From assembly GCA_027627225.1 (NCBI GenBank), contig CM051034.1, positions 11,239,761 through 11,303,760 on the forward strand: a DNA stretch of 64,000 nucleotides, in the 5' to 3' direction. The notes under the pieces were generated by a model that was not told the origin of the DNA, made no database searches, and saw only the letters and a list, made by a program, of their open reading frames with translations. The position numbers were made by a program, and so were the translations under genes. Positions within the stretch are counted from its first letter, which is position 1, and every line of letters begins with the position of its first letter. This document shows positions 33,843 through 45,559 of this stretch, in pieces. The DNA comes from Congeria kusceri. Taxonomy: Eukaryota > Mollusca > Bivalvia > Myida > Dreissenidae.

Positions 33843-36060
33843 AACCCAACACAGTCGAACTACATACGACCTACATGGCGTGCAAGGTTTTATTCATCCG
33901 GCTAAAGGATATATTACTACTGTAATTTCATTCCATTTGTTATCGTTTTTCAAATTGTGTCGTATAGGAAGGCAAATTTTCGAGGAAATCTGACTGGTCA
34001 TAGTTCCACGAGAATTTCAAAGACAATGACAGTTGACATTATGCGATGTATACTTGATTCACCTCCTACGGTTACACTTTTCATAATGTGTAATTCATGA
34101 AAGCTTCAAAGAGCAGCGGAAAATTTCCATCCGATGTTGATTACCACAATTCGCAGAAAGTTTGCCATACAACATTCCCTTTCCAGTATCGTAAATATAT
34201 CCTATTATTGTCACGATATTTCCCAGACATTGAAAAAAAATCTATATTCACCTGCCGTCTGACAAAACTTCTCGTTTATATCATTTTATCGTTAAATATA
34301 TTCCATCATTGTAAAACTACAACCACACGTTCACTGACGTACACTAATTAAATTCGAAATCACGTCTCCTATGTATTGAATGAAGCAATCTAGCTCTGCT
34401 CGTCTGAAAGTCTGTTATTTATGTGCCAGCGTCACCTATCACTCGCTCGTTTTATCAATATTGAAATATCGCACAAGGAGACAATTCCAGAATCGTTTAA
34501 TGATTCTCCTGAGTGTCAAATCCACCTCCATTAAGTATTTCAGACCGTAAACACATTAATTGATGTTTGTTTTCGCCCGATACAACCAGCCAATACAATT
34601 TTCATATTAGTGTATATTAGTATACCATTTAGCCATACAATTTTCCATATCTGTATGCGATTTAGACACTTAGGTGAAAACCTGCTAAGATAAGCAGTGA
34701 TCATTATAGGAAAAACGTGATTTGATTTTTTAAATGTTACTAATGTATTAATTTATATAAACAATCAATACATACATTGCAGATAAATAGAAGTGTTAAA
34801 ATGTTATACATTATTTATAATTATTGTGATAGAAAAGACAAGTCAAGAAAATAGTTTTATTCAAGATAAGTACATAATCTAGACAAACTGAGCATAAATA
34901 CATTCTATCAGTGGTAAATATATTGAAAAAAAAACCTGTTTTGAACAGGATGCAAATAAAAACATATCAAATTAAAGAGATTGCATCATTAACAGATATA
35001 AGTTAAATACATATGGATAGAGATAATGTTACTTTTTTCTCAGTTTTAAAACAACTTTTATTTCGTTTAATGGCGTGTTATACAAATATCAAAGATATGA
35101 AAATTTAGAGGTATCAGAAACAGATAAACACCAACATACGCATGCATTTTATTTCAGGCAAGAATAGACGGAAAAAATAATAGAATAAAGAAATGTTTCA
35201 TGCGTTATACTAAATGCACCTATTGGACGCCAGTTTAACATTAACTCAAAACATTATGTTAATATGTTGAAATAGATGGATAAGTTTAAGATTTACAACG
35301 CATGGAAATAGTTTCTCTTCGTTTTAAAGAATCACTGACATTTAATTGTTGACAGTCATCAGGAGCATTCTATAGAAACAATATACAATAATGTACAATA
35401 AGATTCCACAACCTTGACGTTTTATATGCTTAAAATGACTTACAAAAATAATTAATAATAAGTTTTTCAAAATTTGATCACAGGGCGGAGGCTGGTAGTT
35501 TGGTATTTTAGAATAATTACGACCCGTTAATATTACCTATTATATTTGTTCAAGATGCAAACACAAAGTAAAATACAAATCTATTAAAATAAACACTTTT
35601 TTTAAAAATCTCTTTATACGTTTCGTATACCTCTTAAGAAATACTTAAAACCACATCGCCACCTCTTTTCTATTAAACCTCCACTCCCTTCATAACTTAA
35701 TAATATTTCTATAGTAATTGATTATTTTGTTTGCAAGTCAATTTCGTCATGACACTGTGGCCATACGGCAATACACCTCTAGACCCAAACTCCTCGTATC
35801 GGTTACTTCCCCCTTGGTGTTGTTCAGAAACCACTGCCACCACGAGTGAAAAGCTTCCAGATTTGATAGGATTTAGGCTAGACCACTGTGAGGAGTTTAA
35901 CGATTAATTTTAGAACATTTTGATTGTTTTATTATTATATCATAAAACTCCTACAGAAATGTTGCTTCATTGGTCAATATACATAGTAGTATATTAAGAG
36001 TTAAATTGACAAACAAACAGAGATAAATAAAAACGTAAACGTAACAACGCAAGGATTTAA
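33843..36060. other. Upstream region of the GPCR and AT-rich intergenic sequence
   Basis: No second gene is seen. Open frames at 33511-33993 (antisense of the GPCR) and 34097-34351 are not believed. The GPCR promoter should lie just above 33842, but I could not pick out a convincing TATA or initiator. The remainder is plain AT-rich DNA. Confidence 0.4.
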
Positions 36061-36125
36061 CAGTGTCCTCGTTTTTTTTCTGATTGTCCACGATTGTATT
36101 CCGCGCCATGTGAGTTGACTATGGT

Positions 36126-36400
36126 CACGTGGAACTTTGTGTCTGCAGGGATATAACATAGCAATGCTCGGAACCAGGTATATCTCTGCGTGGAGGTTAC
36201 ACTAGACCTATCGACGCTTCCACAAATGTCAATCATATTCAAATTAATCTAATTATCCAATTATCGCACTTGGATATCACGTGTTAAGCGGTTAAACTAT
36301 TTCATAAAAAAGAGCACGTGCATAATGTTTGTTATATTCCAAAGAGCACGTGGTAATGTTTGTGATTTTCGATGAATGGAAATTAATCCTTCATAAATAG
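36126..36400 (+). promoter_or_regulatory. Candidate promoter: CACGTG cluster with TATA-like box
   Basis: Four perfect E-boxes CACGTG occur at 36126, 36278, 36315 and 36347; the last two sit in repeats of AGAGCACGTG followed by TAATGTTTGT. TCATAAATAG follows at 36391 and inverted CCAAT (ATTGG) at about 36439 and 36448. About 100 bp downstream an ATG at 36499 opens a short frame. The combination looks promoter-like, but no complete gene follows, so this is tentative. Confidence 0.3.
36139..36205 (-). repeat. Single inverted copy of the 61-bp repeat
   Basis: The reverse complement reads AACCTCCACGCAGAGAT then CTGGTTCCGAGCATTGCTAT, matching the unit of the plus-strand array at 36.8-37.4 kb. It lies about 600 bp upstream in the opposite orientation. 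Confidence 0.75.
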
Positions 36401-36498
36401 CTGTGTAGGAGTTCAAACTATCCGTGGCAAAACCCGGATTGGTCTATTGGGTGAAAAGCATGGGGACGGAAACTAGATGAATTATTTAAAAACCAGTC

Positions 36499-36578
36499 AT
36501 GGAAAGTCGAGTCACCGATTTGATTTATCTACACTACGGTGATGGACATTTCCTCCCTGCAAACGATGTTAGAAAGGT
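36499..36578 (+). CDS. Possible first exon of an unidentified gene
   Basis: From the ATG at 36499 the frame reads MESRVTDLIYLHYGDGHFLP then ANDVRK, and meets a GT donor candidate (AGAAAG|GTCATT) at about 36576. It follows the E-box/TATA-like cluster. I do not recognise the peptide, and no downstream exon was found. The full open frame reaches 36720 but becomes low-complexity. Chance is a real possibility. Confidence 0.2.
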
Positions 36579-36817
36579 CATTTTAATAGTTAGTCGTGTT
36601 GTCCGTTTGTTGCGAACAACAAGTTTGTGGTGTGAAATACATATACTAGCACATTGTTGTTTAAATTTGGTGCTAATTCGAGTTTATTATTTTATTCCAT
36701 CGTTGATTTGTGTGGCGTAATATGTCATTGCGATGAAATATTGCCATTGTATCTTCACTTGTGCATAGACAAATTGCGTATAGACATGTATTACGTTGGT
36801 TTTATGTTTGCATTCCC

Positions 36818-37425
36818 TAACCTCCACACAGAGACTTGACTGGTTCCGAGCATAGCCCGTATCAAATCCTTGCCGACACCAACCTCCACACAGAGACTTG
36901 ACTGGTTCCGAGCAAAGCTCGTATCAAATCCTTGCCGACACCAACCGCCTCACAGAGACTTGACTGGTTCCGAGCAAAGCTATATCAAATCATTACGGAT
37001 ATCAATCTCCAAACAGAGACCTGACTGGTTCCGATTAAAGCTATATCAAATCCTTGCCGACACCAACCTCCACACAGAGACTTGACTGGTTCCGGGCGAA
37101 GCAATATCAAATCCTTGCCGACACCAATCTCCACACAGAGACTTGACTGGTTCCGAGCAAAGCTATATCAAATCATCGCCCAACCTCCGCGCAGAGATTT
37201 GACTGGTTCCGAGCATAGCTCTAATACAAAGTTACCGTTTACCGATGGGGGGGGGGGGGGGGGGGGGTAACCGCTGCGAGAAGTTTGATCATTGCCGACA
37301 TCAATCTCCAAACAGAGACTTGACTGGTTCCGGGCAAAACTATATGAAATCATTGCCGATATCAATCTCCAAACAGAGACCTGACTGGTTCCGAGCAAAG
37401 CTTGAATCAAATCCTTCCCGGCACA
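36818..37425 (+). repeat. 61-bp tandem repeat with a poly-G tract
   Basis: Nine occurrences of GACTGGTTCCG are spaced 60, 61, 62, 62, 61, 56, 121 and 61 bp apart. The unit consensus contains CACAGAGACTTGACTGGTTC, CGAGCAAAGCTATATCAAAT and CCTTGCCGACACCAACCTC. The 121-bp gap holds a G22 homopolymer (about 37246-37267) and unrelated sequence. Open frames of 60-95 codons on both strands are by-products. Confidence 0.92.
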
Positions 37426-37439
37426 AACTTCAACGTGAT

Positions 37440-38350
37440 CATAATCAAGTCACTTGGTGTAACTTAAAATGGTGGACACGCAGAAGAAAGCAAAGTGGAC
37501 ACTGTAAAATCATTGCGTTGTTCACTTCGTAATTACCTTTTTTTTTTCTTTTTTTTAACCCTCAAAATACGAATAAAGCCATATATAAGAGAGAGTTTTA
37601 TAAAATATAAATAAAAATTACAAAATTAAAAAAGGCCTTCCAGATCTGGAGGTAGTATTGGTTATTGTAAACCGCAAAGGCGTAGTAAGCGCTGCGCGGA
37701 GTATGAGCAGCCTCCATACATTTGTGACAGAAATAGACGTTCAGATACGTAGCGTGTGGGTATGCCTCACATCCTGGCATGTGCCTTCTTACTATACCTA
37801 CCACGTACGCTACACCCGTCATAACAAACTTTAAAAGTAGTCTATGTGACGATCACCGCGGCATCGAGTCACATCATCAAACGCGTTATAAGTGTAAAGG
37901 TGTCTGAAACTCCTATTGCACCAACGGTAAAGACAAACTTATTTAATAACATGTAGTGTCTGTCCTTTATGAAGCCACGTGGCCAAATACAAAAAAAACT
38001 AACCAAACAAAGATGCAATATATTAAACCTTGCGTCACCGCCTTAGTTGGTTGAATACAAAGCGTTTCGGGTTTAAATCGGTTAAAGGTTTGCCAAATAA
38101 GGACATGAACCAAACTAACCCATAAAGTACTGTTCTTGTGTTTGTTTGTGAGCAGTACTTAGCTTCACTTGTGATAAAACCAAAGATTCAATCAATATTT
38201 ATATGAATATGCCTGCCAGAGAAATTGATATTTCGTTTTCAGTTTATTCATCTTCCATAATCCTGCATTTAATTTTAATTAATTAAAACTACGAAGCTTA
38301 TACGCTTTCATAACAGTCCAACCTGTAATGAAATACGCCAGACCTGAAAG
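37440..38350. other. Non-coding stretch
   Basis: Nothing recognised. The minus open frame at 37598-37822 (74 codons, Cys- and Tyr-rich) has no domain I know and is probably chance. Confidence 0.4.
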
Positions 38351-38357
38351 GGACAAC

Positions 38358-38595
38358 ACTACTCAAAAGTCCTAATTCGCGACTGCAATAATGGATATAA
38401 TTTAAAAACCTCTTATTATATCAATTTGAAATCATACATGTGTGTCCAGTGTTTGTGTAATACGATATGAATTAAATTTAATATAAATTATGAAAAATAT
38501 TAGTATTCTTCGTTATAAATAAAAAAAAAAAAAAAATATGCGTTCGGTGTAAAATACTGAAAATATCAGGTGGCTGCTTAGGACTTTTGAGTAGT
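38358..38595. mobile_element. Small inverted-repeat element (about 240 bp MITE)
   Basis: ACTACTCAAAAGTCCTAA at 38358-38375 is repeated as its exact reverse complement at 38578-38595. The interior is AT-rich with an A run and no coding capacity. Confidence 0.75.
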
Positions 38596-38599
38596 ATAC

Positions 38600-39305
38600 G
38601 TCTACGAAAAGGGCCCAATGTTTGTTTGTCCCATTTTGTGCTAACATTTTGACGTCAGAATTATGAGTTTGTGAGTTAATCACAGTTTGCACATATTTTT
38701 CTTGCTAGTCAGAATAGCGTAGATGGAATTAGAGTGCTATTAGTTGTCATTTATTCTTACGACTCCTGCTGTGAGCGTTCGATATCCACTCTTGGCTATT
38801 TTTTTCCTATCATTGTATTTGTTTTGTTTTTTTTTGTTGTTGTTTTTTTGTGTGCGTGTTTTTGTTTTTCAATAATCTTATAATGTAGTATAGTATTCAT
38901 AAATTACTAATTGTGTTGCTAAATGCTATAACATAATAACATTAACACTAATAAAGGATATCACCTTTTGATCCCTTCAATCACTCAAAGATACAATACC
39001 TATTAATATCATAGAAAATTAGAAAACAATGCATACTCATTATCATTTGTAGTTAGCATTAGGATATAGTACAGCTGAACTTCGTTACCTCGAAATCGCT
39101 TAAGTAGATATTCCAGATTCGTAAAAAGTGGGGACGCTTTTTTAGCTTATATTTATTATATATTTTTGTATACAATTAATACGAGATATTTTCACTAGAC
39201 AACATTTGTCTTGTTGTATTATGTTTATTATATATACCCAATTACAATAATACTTAGAACTCTGTTTGCCAAATAGCATACATTAATTTCGTAAATTTGT
39301 ATATT
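38600..39305. other. Non-coding stretch
   Basis: T-rich tract (38815-38870) and plain AT-rich DNA; no gene or repeat recognised. Confidence 0.4.
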
Positions 39306-39307
39306 TT

Positions 39308-39603
39308 TGAGGTCCGGTAAGCTCAGTTTGTAGAGAGCTGGACTGTCAATCCGGGGTTCGTGAGTTCGAGCCCCAGCCCGGCCACATAACTTTGTGGGGA
39401 TTGGTCATGAAATGAATTTCTGCGGCCATTCCCCCCTTCATCAGATTCAAGGAGGACAGTTGTCAGTTACTGGCAGAAGTCTGTACTGGTAAACCGATTA
39501 GATCGGCTAAGCTTGCCCAGGAAAAATGTGAGTAGGTTAACTGACCGCCATTTTATGACTGAAATGCTGTTAAAAACGGCAAAAAATCCAACCAAACAAA
39601 CAG
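39308..39603 (+). mobile_element. tRNA-derived SINE (tRNA-Asp-like head)
   Basis: The head at 39312-39384 folds as a degenerate tRNA. The acceptor GGTCCGG pairs with the 3' CCCGGCC with one mismatch, and the A-box-like TAAGCTCAGTTTGTAGAG is present. A 5-bp anticodon stem CTGGA/TCCGG encloses CTGTCAA (anticodon GTC, Asp), and the B-box-like GAGTTCGAGCC follows. The T stem is poor, so it is not a functional tRNA gene. A body of about 215 bp follows (GGCAGAAGTCTGTACTGGTA, GATCGGCTAAGCTTGCCC) and an A/C-rich tail, CAAAAAATCCAACCAAACAA. RNA polymerase III-type SINE layout. Confidence 0.75.
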
Positions 39604-39956
39604 AAAACAACACAATTTTAAAGCGTAATGTCCCTTTAACTGATTGTATACAATTGTGTCTCGTACTGGCTTAATATCGACTGGTATAGCGTTTCACAAT
39701 TCCATAAAACTACGAATGCCTTATAAATTATTTTCTTCAATCAATCCAGCATTGAACAAAAAAAGTCATATATGCTCGATTAAGCCATGAATATAGGATT
39801 TCACAGTTAATGAAGAAGAATACATCAGATTTCATTTTATACAGAATTTTATTGAATACACAGCAAATGCGAGTTAAATATTAATGACACAAAATATAGA
39901 TGACAAAGAACTTTAAAACAAATTGTTAAAAGGATTATTCATTATTATTATTATAC

Positions 39957-40456
39957 TTAAAGGGACTTGTTCACAGATTTTTAAGTATGCCATAAAATGT
40001 CTCAATTTGACATATTTAAGCATCGGAACTAAAGAGCCCAAGTATAATAAGAAGAAAAGGATTTAAAAAAAAATAATAATAAAAGTTGCTCGGACGTCGG
40101 ACCTCCGATTCAAAATGCTATATCGCTTTAACCACTCGGCCATTCTGATTTTTATATTTATCCCTGCATTTTTTTACATTATGAAAGTGATCCACATGTT
40201 GTCAACAGTTTTAAGGACAAAAAAGAAGCACTCCAAATTATCCTATTATTTAGCGTTGCAAACGCTTTATGCACTGTAATGTTATCAATTTCAACTGATG
40301 ATTATGCTCATAAACGAAACCAAATTTACAGTATATTCATATGTCCGTAGTGTTATTTCGCTCCCTTGTACACACTGTTCTTTTATTTTTGGAATTTGTG
40401 ACAAAACGTTGGAAAATGGTCAATTCGTCAATCTTTGAGCAGGTCCCTTTAATGCA
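39957..40456 (-). mobile_element. TTAA-flanked MITE with tRNA-like core (copy 1)
   Basis: Termini TTAAAGGGACTTGTTCACAG and, at the right, the inverse of TTAAAGGGACCTGCTCAAAG; a TTAA lies at each end, as in piggyBac-type insertions. The interior at about 40090-40150, read on the minus strand, is tRNA-like: GGCCGAGTGGTTAAAGCG (Ser/Leu-type A box), then GCATTTTGAATC and a G-rich arm. About 500 bp; alignable over its whole length with the copy at 52095-52579. Confidence 0.8.
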
Positions 40457-40617
40457 TAACAAAATTTGAATATTTCGTTAACACATTAAAGTGACACTAC
40501 CCTTTAAAACCATAATAATTCATGACATAAATGTATACTATTCTGCAAATGAAATAACAAGTATTATGATTCTGTATATAAAGTCAAGGAGATGGCAGAT
40601 AAAGAGTGAAAACAATT

Positions 40618-42476
40618 CGCAATAAATGTATACATAATAATAACACATGGTACAAATGTATACAGAATAATAACACATGGTACAAATGCATGCAGAATAA
40701 TAACACGTGGTACAAATGTACGCAGAATAATAACACATGGTACAATTGTACGTAGAAAACAACACATGGTACAAATGCATGCAGAATAGTAACACATGGT
40801 ACAAATGCATGCATAATAATAACACATGGTACAAATGTATACAGAATAATAACACGTGGTACAAATGTATACAGAATAATAACACGTGGTATACAGAATA
40901 ATAGCACATGGTACAAATGCATGCATAATAATAACACATGGTACAAATGCATGCAGAATAATAACACGTGGTACAAATGCATGCAGAATAATAACACATG
41001 GTACAAATGTATACAGAATAATAACACATGGTACAAATGTATACAGAATAATAACACGTGGTACAAATGTATACTGAATAATAACACGTGGTACACTAGC
41101 ATGCAGAATAATAACACATGGTACACTAGCATGCAGAATAATAACACATGGTACAAATGTATACAGAATAATAACACATGGTACAAATGTATACAGAATA
41201 ATAACACGTGGTACAAATGTATACTGAATAATAACACGTGGTACACTAGCATGCAGAATAATAACACGTGGTACAAATGCATGCAGAATAATAACACGTG
41301 GTATGAATGCATGCAGAATAATAACACATGGTACAAATGCATGCAGAATAATAACACGTGGTACAAATATATGCAGAATAATAACACGTGGTACAAATAT
41401 ATACAGAATAATAGCACGTGGTACAAATGTATACAGAATAATTGCACATGGTACAAATGCATGCAGAATAATAACACGTGGTACAAATGCATGCAGACTA
41501 AAAACACATGGTACAAATGTATACATAATAATAACACGTGGTACAAATGTATACAGAATAATAATACGTGGTACAAATGTATACAGAATAATAACACATG
41601 GTACAAATGTATACAGAATAATAACACATGGTACAAATATATGCAGAATAATAAAACATGGTACAAATGTATACAGAATAATAACACATGGTACAAATGT
41701 ATTCAGAATAATAACACATGGTACAAATGTATACAGAATAACACGTGGTACAAATATATACAGAATAATTACACATGGTACAAATGTATACAGAATAATA
41801 ACACGTGGTATAAATGTATACAGAATAGTAACACATGGTACAAATGCATACAGAATAATAACACATGGTACAAATGTACGTAGAATAATAACACGTGGTA
41901 CAAATGTATACAGAATAATAACACATGGTACAAATGTATACAGAATAATAGCACATGGTACAAATGTACACAGAATAATAACACGTGGTACAAATGTATA
42001 CAGAATAATAACACATGGTACAAATGCATACAGAATAATAACAGATGATACAAATGTACGCAGAATAATAACACGTGGTACAAATGCATACAGAATAATA
42101 ACACATGGTACAAATGCATACAGAATAATAACACGTGGTACAAATGTACGCAGAATAATAACAGGTGGTACAAATGTTTACAGAATAATAACACGTGGTA
42201 CAAATGTATACATAATAATAAAACGTGGTACAAATGTATACAGAATAATACCACATGGTACAAATGTATACATAATAATAACACATGGTACAAATGTATA
42301 CAGAATAATAACACGTGGTACAAATGTATACAGAATAATAAACACTTGGTACAAATGCATACAGAATAATAACACATGGTACAAATGCATGCAGAATAAT
42401 AACACGTGGTACAAATGTATACAGAATAACACGTGGTACAAATGTATACAGATTAATAATAACACAGGGTACAAAG
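40618..42476. repeat. 30-bp tandem array, about 62 units
   Basis: The unit AATAATAACACRTGGTACAA plus ATGTATACAG repeats with few length changes. Variants carry ATGCATGCAG or ACTAGCATGC in the second half. Because 30 is a multiple of three and only one of six frames contains the TAATAA, the other five stay open for hundreds of codons (up to 392). The resulting 10-residue repeats (NNNTWYKCIQ, IITRGTNVYR, CIHLYHVLLF, VYICTMCYYS, LYTFVPCVII) are not credible proteins. Each unit carries CACGTG or CACATG, an E-box-like site. Confidence 0.95.
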
Positions 42477-42565
42477 AATAAGAGTATCGTTGTTAAACTA
42501 CCCAATTAGCAACGCAAAAAGAAGTTCCGATCTGAGCGGAGCATAGTAAGAAGCTGTTCCAATCA

Positions 42566-42745
42566 CAATTGCAAAAATAGTTGTCAAATCATGTTAGAAT
42601 CGAAAAAAATCGCATTTTCGTTCTTAAAAGAGCCAATAAACAACTCTTTGTCGTTCTGATGCGTGGTTTTTAAACCACTCGGACAAACGCCCTCGTGGTT
42701 TAATTCCTACGCATAAGAACTCCTATTGGCCGATAAACATCGATA
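42566..42745 (+). repeat. Spacer between 30-bp arrays; inverted partner at 46.46-46.65 kb
   Basis: CAATTGCAAAAATAGTTGTC, AAATCATGTTAGAATC, CAACTCTTTGTCGTTCTGAT, GCGTGG and TTAATTCCTACGCAT run in the same order as in the reverse complement of 46461-46652. It separates the main 30-bp array from the second one. Confidence 0.8.
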
Positions 42746-42746
42746 A

Positions 42747-43108
42747 TGCATGCAGAATAATAACACGTGGTATGAATGTACGCAGAATAATAACACATGG
42801 TACAAATGTATGCAGAATAATTGCACATGGTAGAAATGTATACAGAATAATAAAACATGGTGCCAATGTATACAAAATAATAACGCATTGATGCAATTGT
42901 ATGCAGAATAATAACACATGATACAAATGTATGCAGAATAATAACACATACTACAAATGTATGCAGAATAATAACACATACTACAAATGTATGCAAAATA
43001 ATAACACATAGTAAAATATATGCAGAATAATAACTCATTGTCCAACTGTATACAAAATCATAATACATGGTACAAATGTACACAGAATGATAACACATGG
43101 TACAAAGA
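42747..43108. repeat. Second 30-bp array, about 12 diverged units
   Basis: The same AATAATAACACATGGTACAA-type unit as the main array, with more substitutions (CATACTACAAATG, CATGATACAAATG). Open frames on the minus strand (74-132 codons) are repeat by-products. Confidence 0.9.
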
Positions 43109-43109
43109 A

Positions 43110-44040
43110 TCTTTTTAGTTTGTTTATGTTTTGATTACATGTACGCCTGTAATAAATACAGATTATTTTGTATATATCAAAGTTATATATGTGTGTGTGT
43201 GCGTGTATACTTTTGACTTTGTGAACATCAGCATAAAAAAATACGTATAATACATATACTCTTATTTGTTGTTCGTGCATTTATTAATGTTAGGATGATT
43301 TTTAACGGTTATGTTATTTAAACGTAATAAAACTCTGTTTGGTAATACGTAGTACATATCTTTGCTAATTATTTATTGTACGTGTATTTAGTAAGGTTAT
43401 TGCGATTTTGAAGGTTAATACAAATGTCAAACGTAATAAAACACATCGTGCGGTCACAGCCATCCCGAATGCGTCACGTGAATAAATTGACATCGGACAC
43501 TTGAACATAGACTGTATTTTATTATATATCAATGGAGTCACATCACAATGGTATCACAATGACGTTTTTGGTCACGTGATACAACCTGACCCACTTAATC
43601 GTTCTACACCAAGGTGCAGTGTGCTACCACAATGTGCACAGAATAGCTGTAAACAGGGTATGCAGTAATCACTATAGCTTTATGTTTTAGGCACTGATGA
43701 GCGGTATTTTTTACGAAGAGTTTTACACTGTGCACTAAAGATGTTTATATTGGATTCTGAAAGTATATATTGGCAAGTGACGAGTGTTATGTTTGGCAAT
43801 GAAGAGCTGTACAGTGGACACTTAAGAGCTTAATATTGAGAGTTGCAGAGCTTTATGTTTGGCAATGAAGCGCTTTTTGTTTGGCATTGAAGAGCTTTTT
43901 CTTGCGCAAGAATGATCATTACAGTGGGCACTAATATTGGGCCCTTAAATCTAAGCATTAATTGGGCACTGAACATATGAATGTTGAGAACTAACTAGCC
44001 TTCAGTTGAGTAGTTTTAAACTAACGAACGCACTTTGCAT
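43110..44040. other. Non-coding stretch with weak local repeats
   Basis: A GT run lies at 43190-43206. 43690-43925 has several imperfect repeats of ATGTTTGGCAATGAAGAGCT. Nothing else is recognised. Confidence 0.45.
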
Positions 44041-44042
44041 TT

Positions 44043-44420
44043 TATATCAGTCAACTAGATTGTTATCTTACCTCAAGTGTATATCAGTCAACTAGATTGT
44101 TATCTTACCTCAAGTGTATATCAGTCAACTAGATTGTTATCTTACCTCAAGTGTATATCAGTCAACTAGATTGTTATCTTACCTCAAGTGTATATCAGTC
44201 AACTAGATTGTTATCTTACCTAAAGTGTATATCGGTCCACTAAATTGTTATCTTACCTCAAGTGTATATCAGTCAACTAGATTGTTATCTTATCTCAAGT
44301 GTAAGTATCAGTCAACTAGATTGTTATCTTACCTCAAGTGTAAGTATCAGTCAACTAGATTGTTATATTACCTCAAGTGTAAGTATCAGTCAACTAGATT
44401 GTTATCTTACGTCAAGTGTA
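44043..44420 (+). repeat. 37/39-bp tandem repeat, about 10 units
   Basis: The unit TATATCAGTCAACTAGATTG plus TTATCTTACCTCAAGTG (37 bp) repeats about seven times. It is then replaced by a 39-bp version with GTAAG inserted before TATCAG (about three units). One unit has CGGTCC. Open frames of about 70 codons here are by-products. Confidence 0.95.
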
Positions 44421-44429
44421 AGTACCGTT

Positions 44430-45450
44430 AGTCCTTTGATTTATTTTCAAACGGTTTTGCGGCATGGTGGAAAATAACAGATGTCTAGAGAAACCTATGA
44501 CGAATTATGGGTATAAAATATTGTTAAGAAGCCGATACTGACAAGTCACGCAGTCTGGCTTTCATGTTGGAACTGACAGTCAGGAATGCAATTAAGGCCA
44601 TGTTCGTCTAAAGCCTGCTCCATTGTGCGGCGTTCCAAATATAGCTTCGGCATTGAAAACGCGCGCACGTTTTTCACTCCGTCACTGCGCGGTCGCTTCA
44701 GGTATTAATCGATAAACGAATTATGTTCGACGAAAACATTAAATGTGATTTATAAGTTAGCGACATGCATTTCTGCCGAGGGCTGCTGGATGGTCGATGA
44801 AGCGGACGCGAATTCCAAGAAGTCACCGCTGATTTACAGACTGATCAATAACTGATATGATATTGAGGCGATTTGCATCAGGTATTGCGAGTTAATAGGA
44901 TTTGTGTACATTGCAGGAAACGAAATACAATTCATTTCGTTAGAGAAAGTTTCAACCAATTCCCCTGGGCGTTTATTTTAAAGCGATTAATATCGTTTGA
45001 TGCCTTGGTTTAAATTGCAATTAAATCTTCCGGAGAATGAATCATAACAGACGATAAAGGGATATCATTTTTCAGATGGCATCACCATTTGATGTAAATG
45101 GTATATGACTTTTAAACGCGGTGTTCATGTATACAATGATTGGTTATTATAATAATTGTAGTTTTAAACAAATAATATAAGGTAAATGCACATTTTAAGT
45201 TTTTCGTGGTATATATTAAAAGGAAGTATTAGTCTCGTTGGTTGCGTTATCAAGCAAGCCACTCGACTAATACATACTCCTAGAACAATAGACTAGCATA
45301 ATATTCAATATGTATTCAACAAAATGTCAATTCTAAAGTGCATGGTTTTAATCGTCTGCATAAGATAACCAACTAAAAGTGTCTGGTTATCTTAGGAAAA
45401 AGTATGCCACCATACTATGCAAGACAGAGTACCTGGTGTCAATTATGTAT
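44430..45450. other. Non-coding stretch
   Basis: No gene, RNA or repeat recognised. 44620-44830 is somewhat richer in GC and CpG but has no supported open frame. Confidence 0.4.
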
Positions 45451-45451
45451 T

Positions 45452-45556
<105 letters not shown>

Positions 45557-45559
45557 CAT

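Noticed and set aside
33511..33993. 160-codon plus-strand frame
   Set aside because: It lies antisense to the GPCR coding region and its 5' flank, with no domain of its own.
39312..39384. Functional tRNA-Asp gene
   Set aside because: The acceptor has a mismatch, the T stem pairs poorly and a SINE body follows, so it is a SINE head.
40538..42505. Very long open frames (up to 392 codons) on both strands with 10-residue repeats
   Set aside because: They come from a 30-bp tandem repeat that is stop-free in five frames. Several are mutually overlapping and antisense, so no frame can be preferred.
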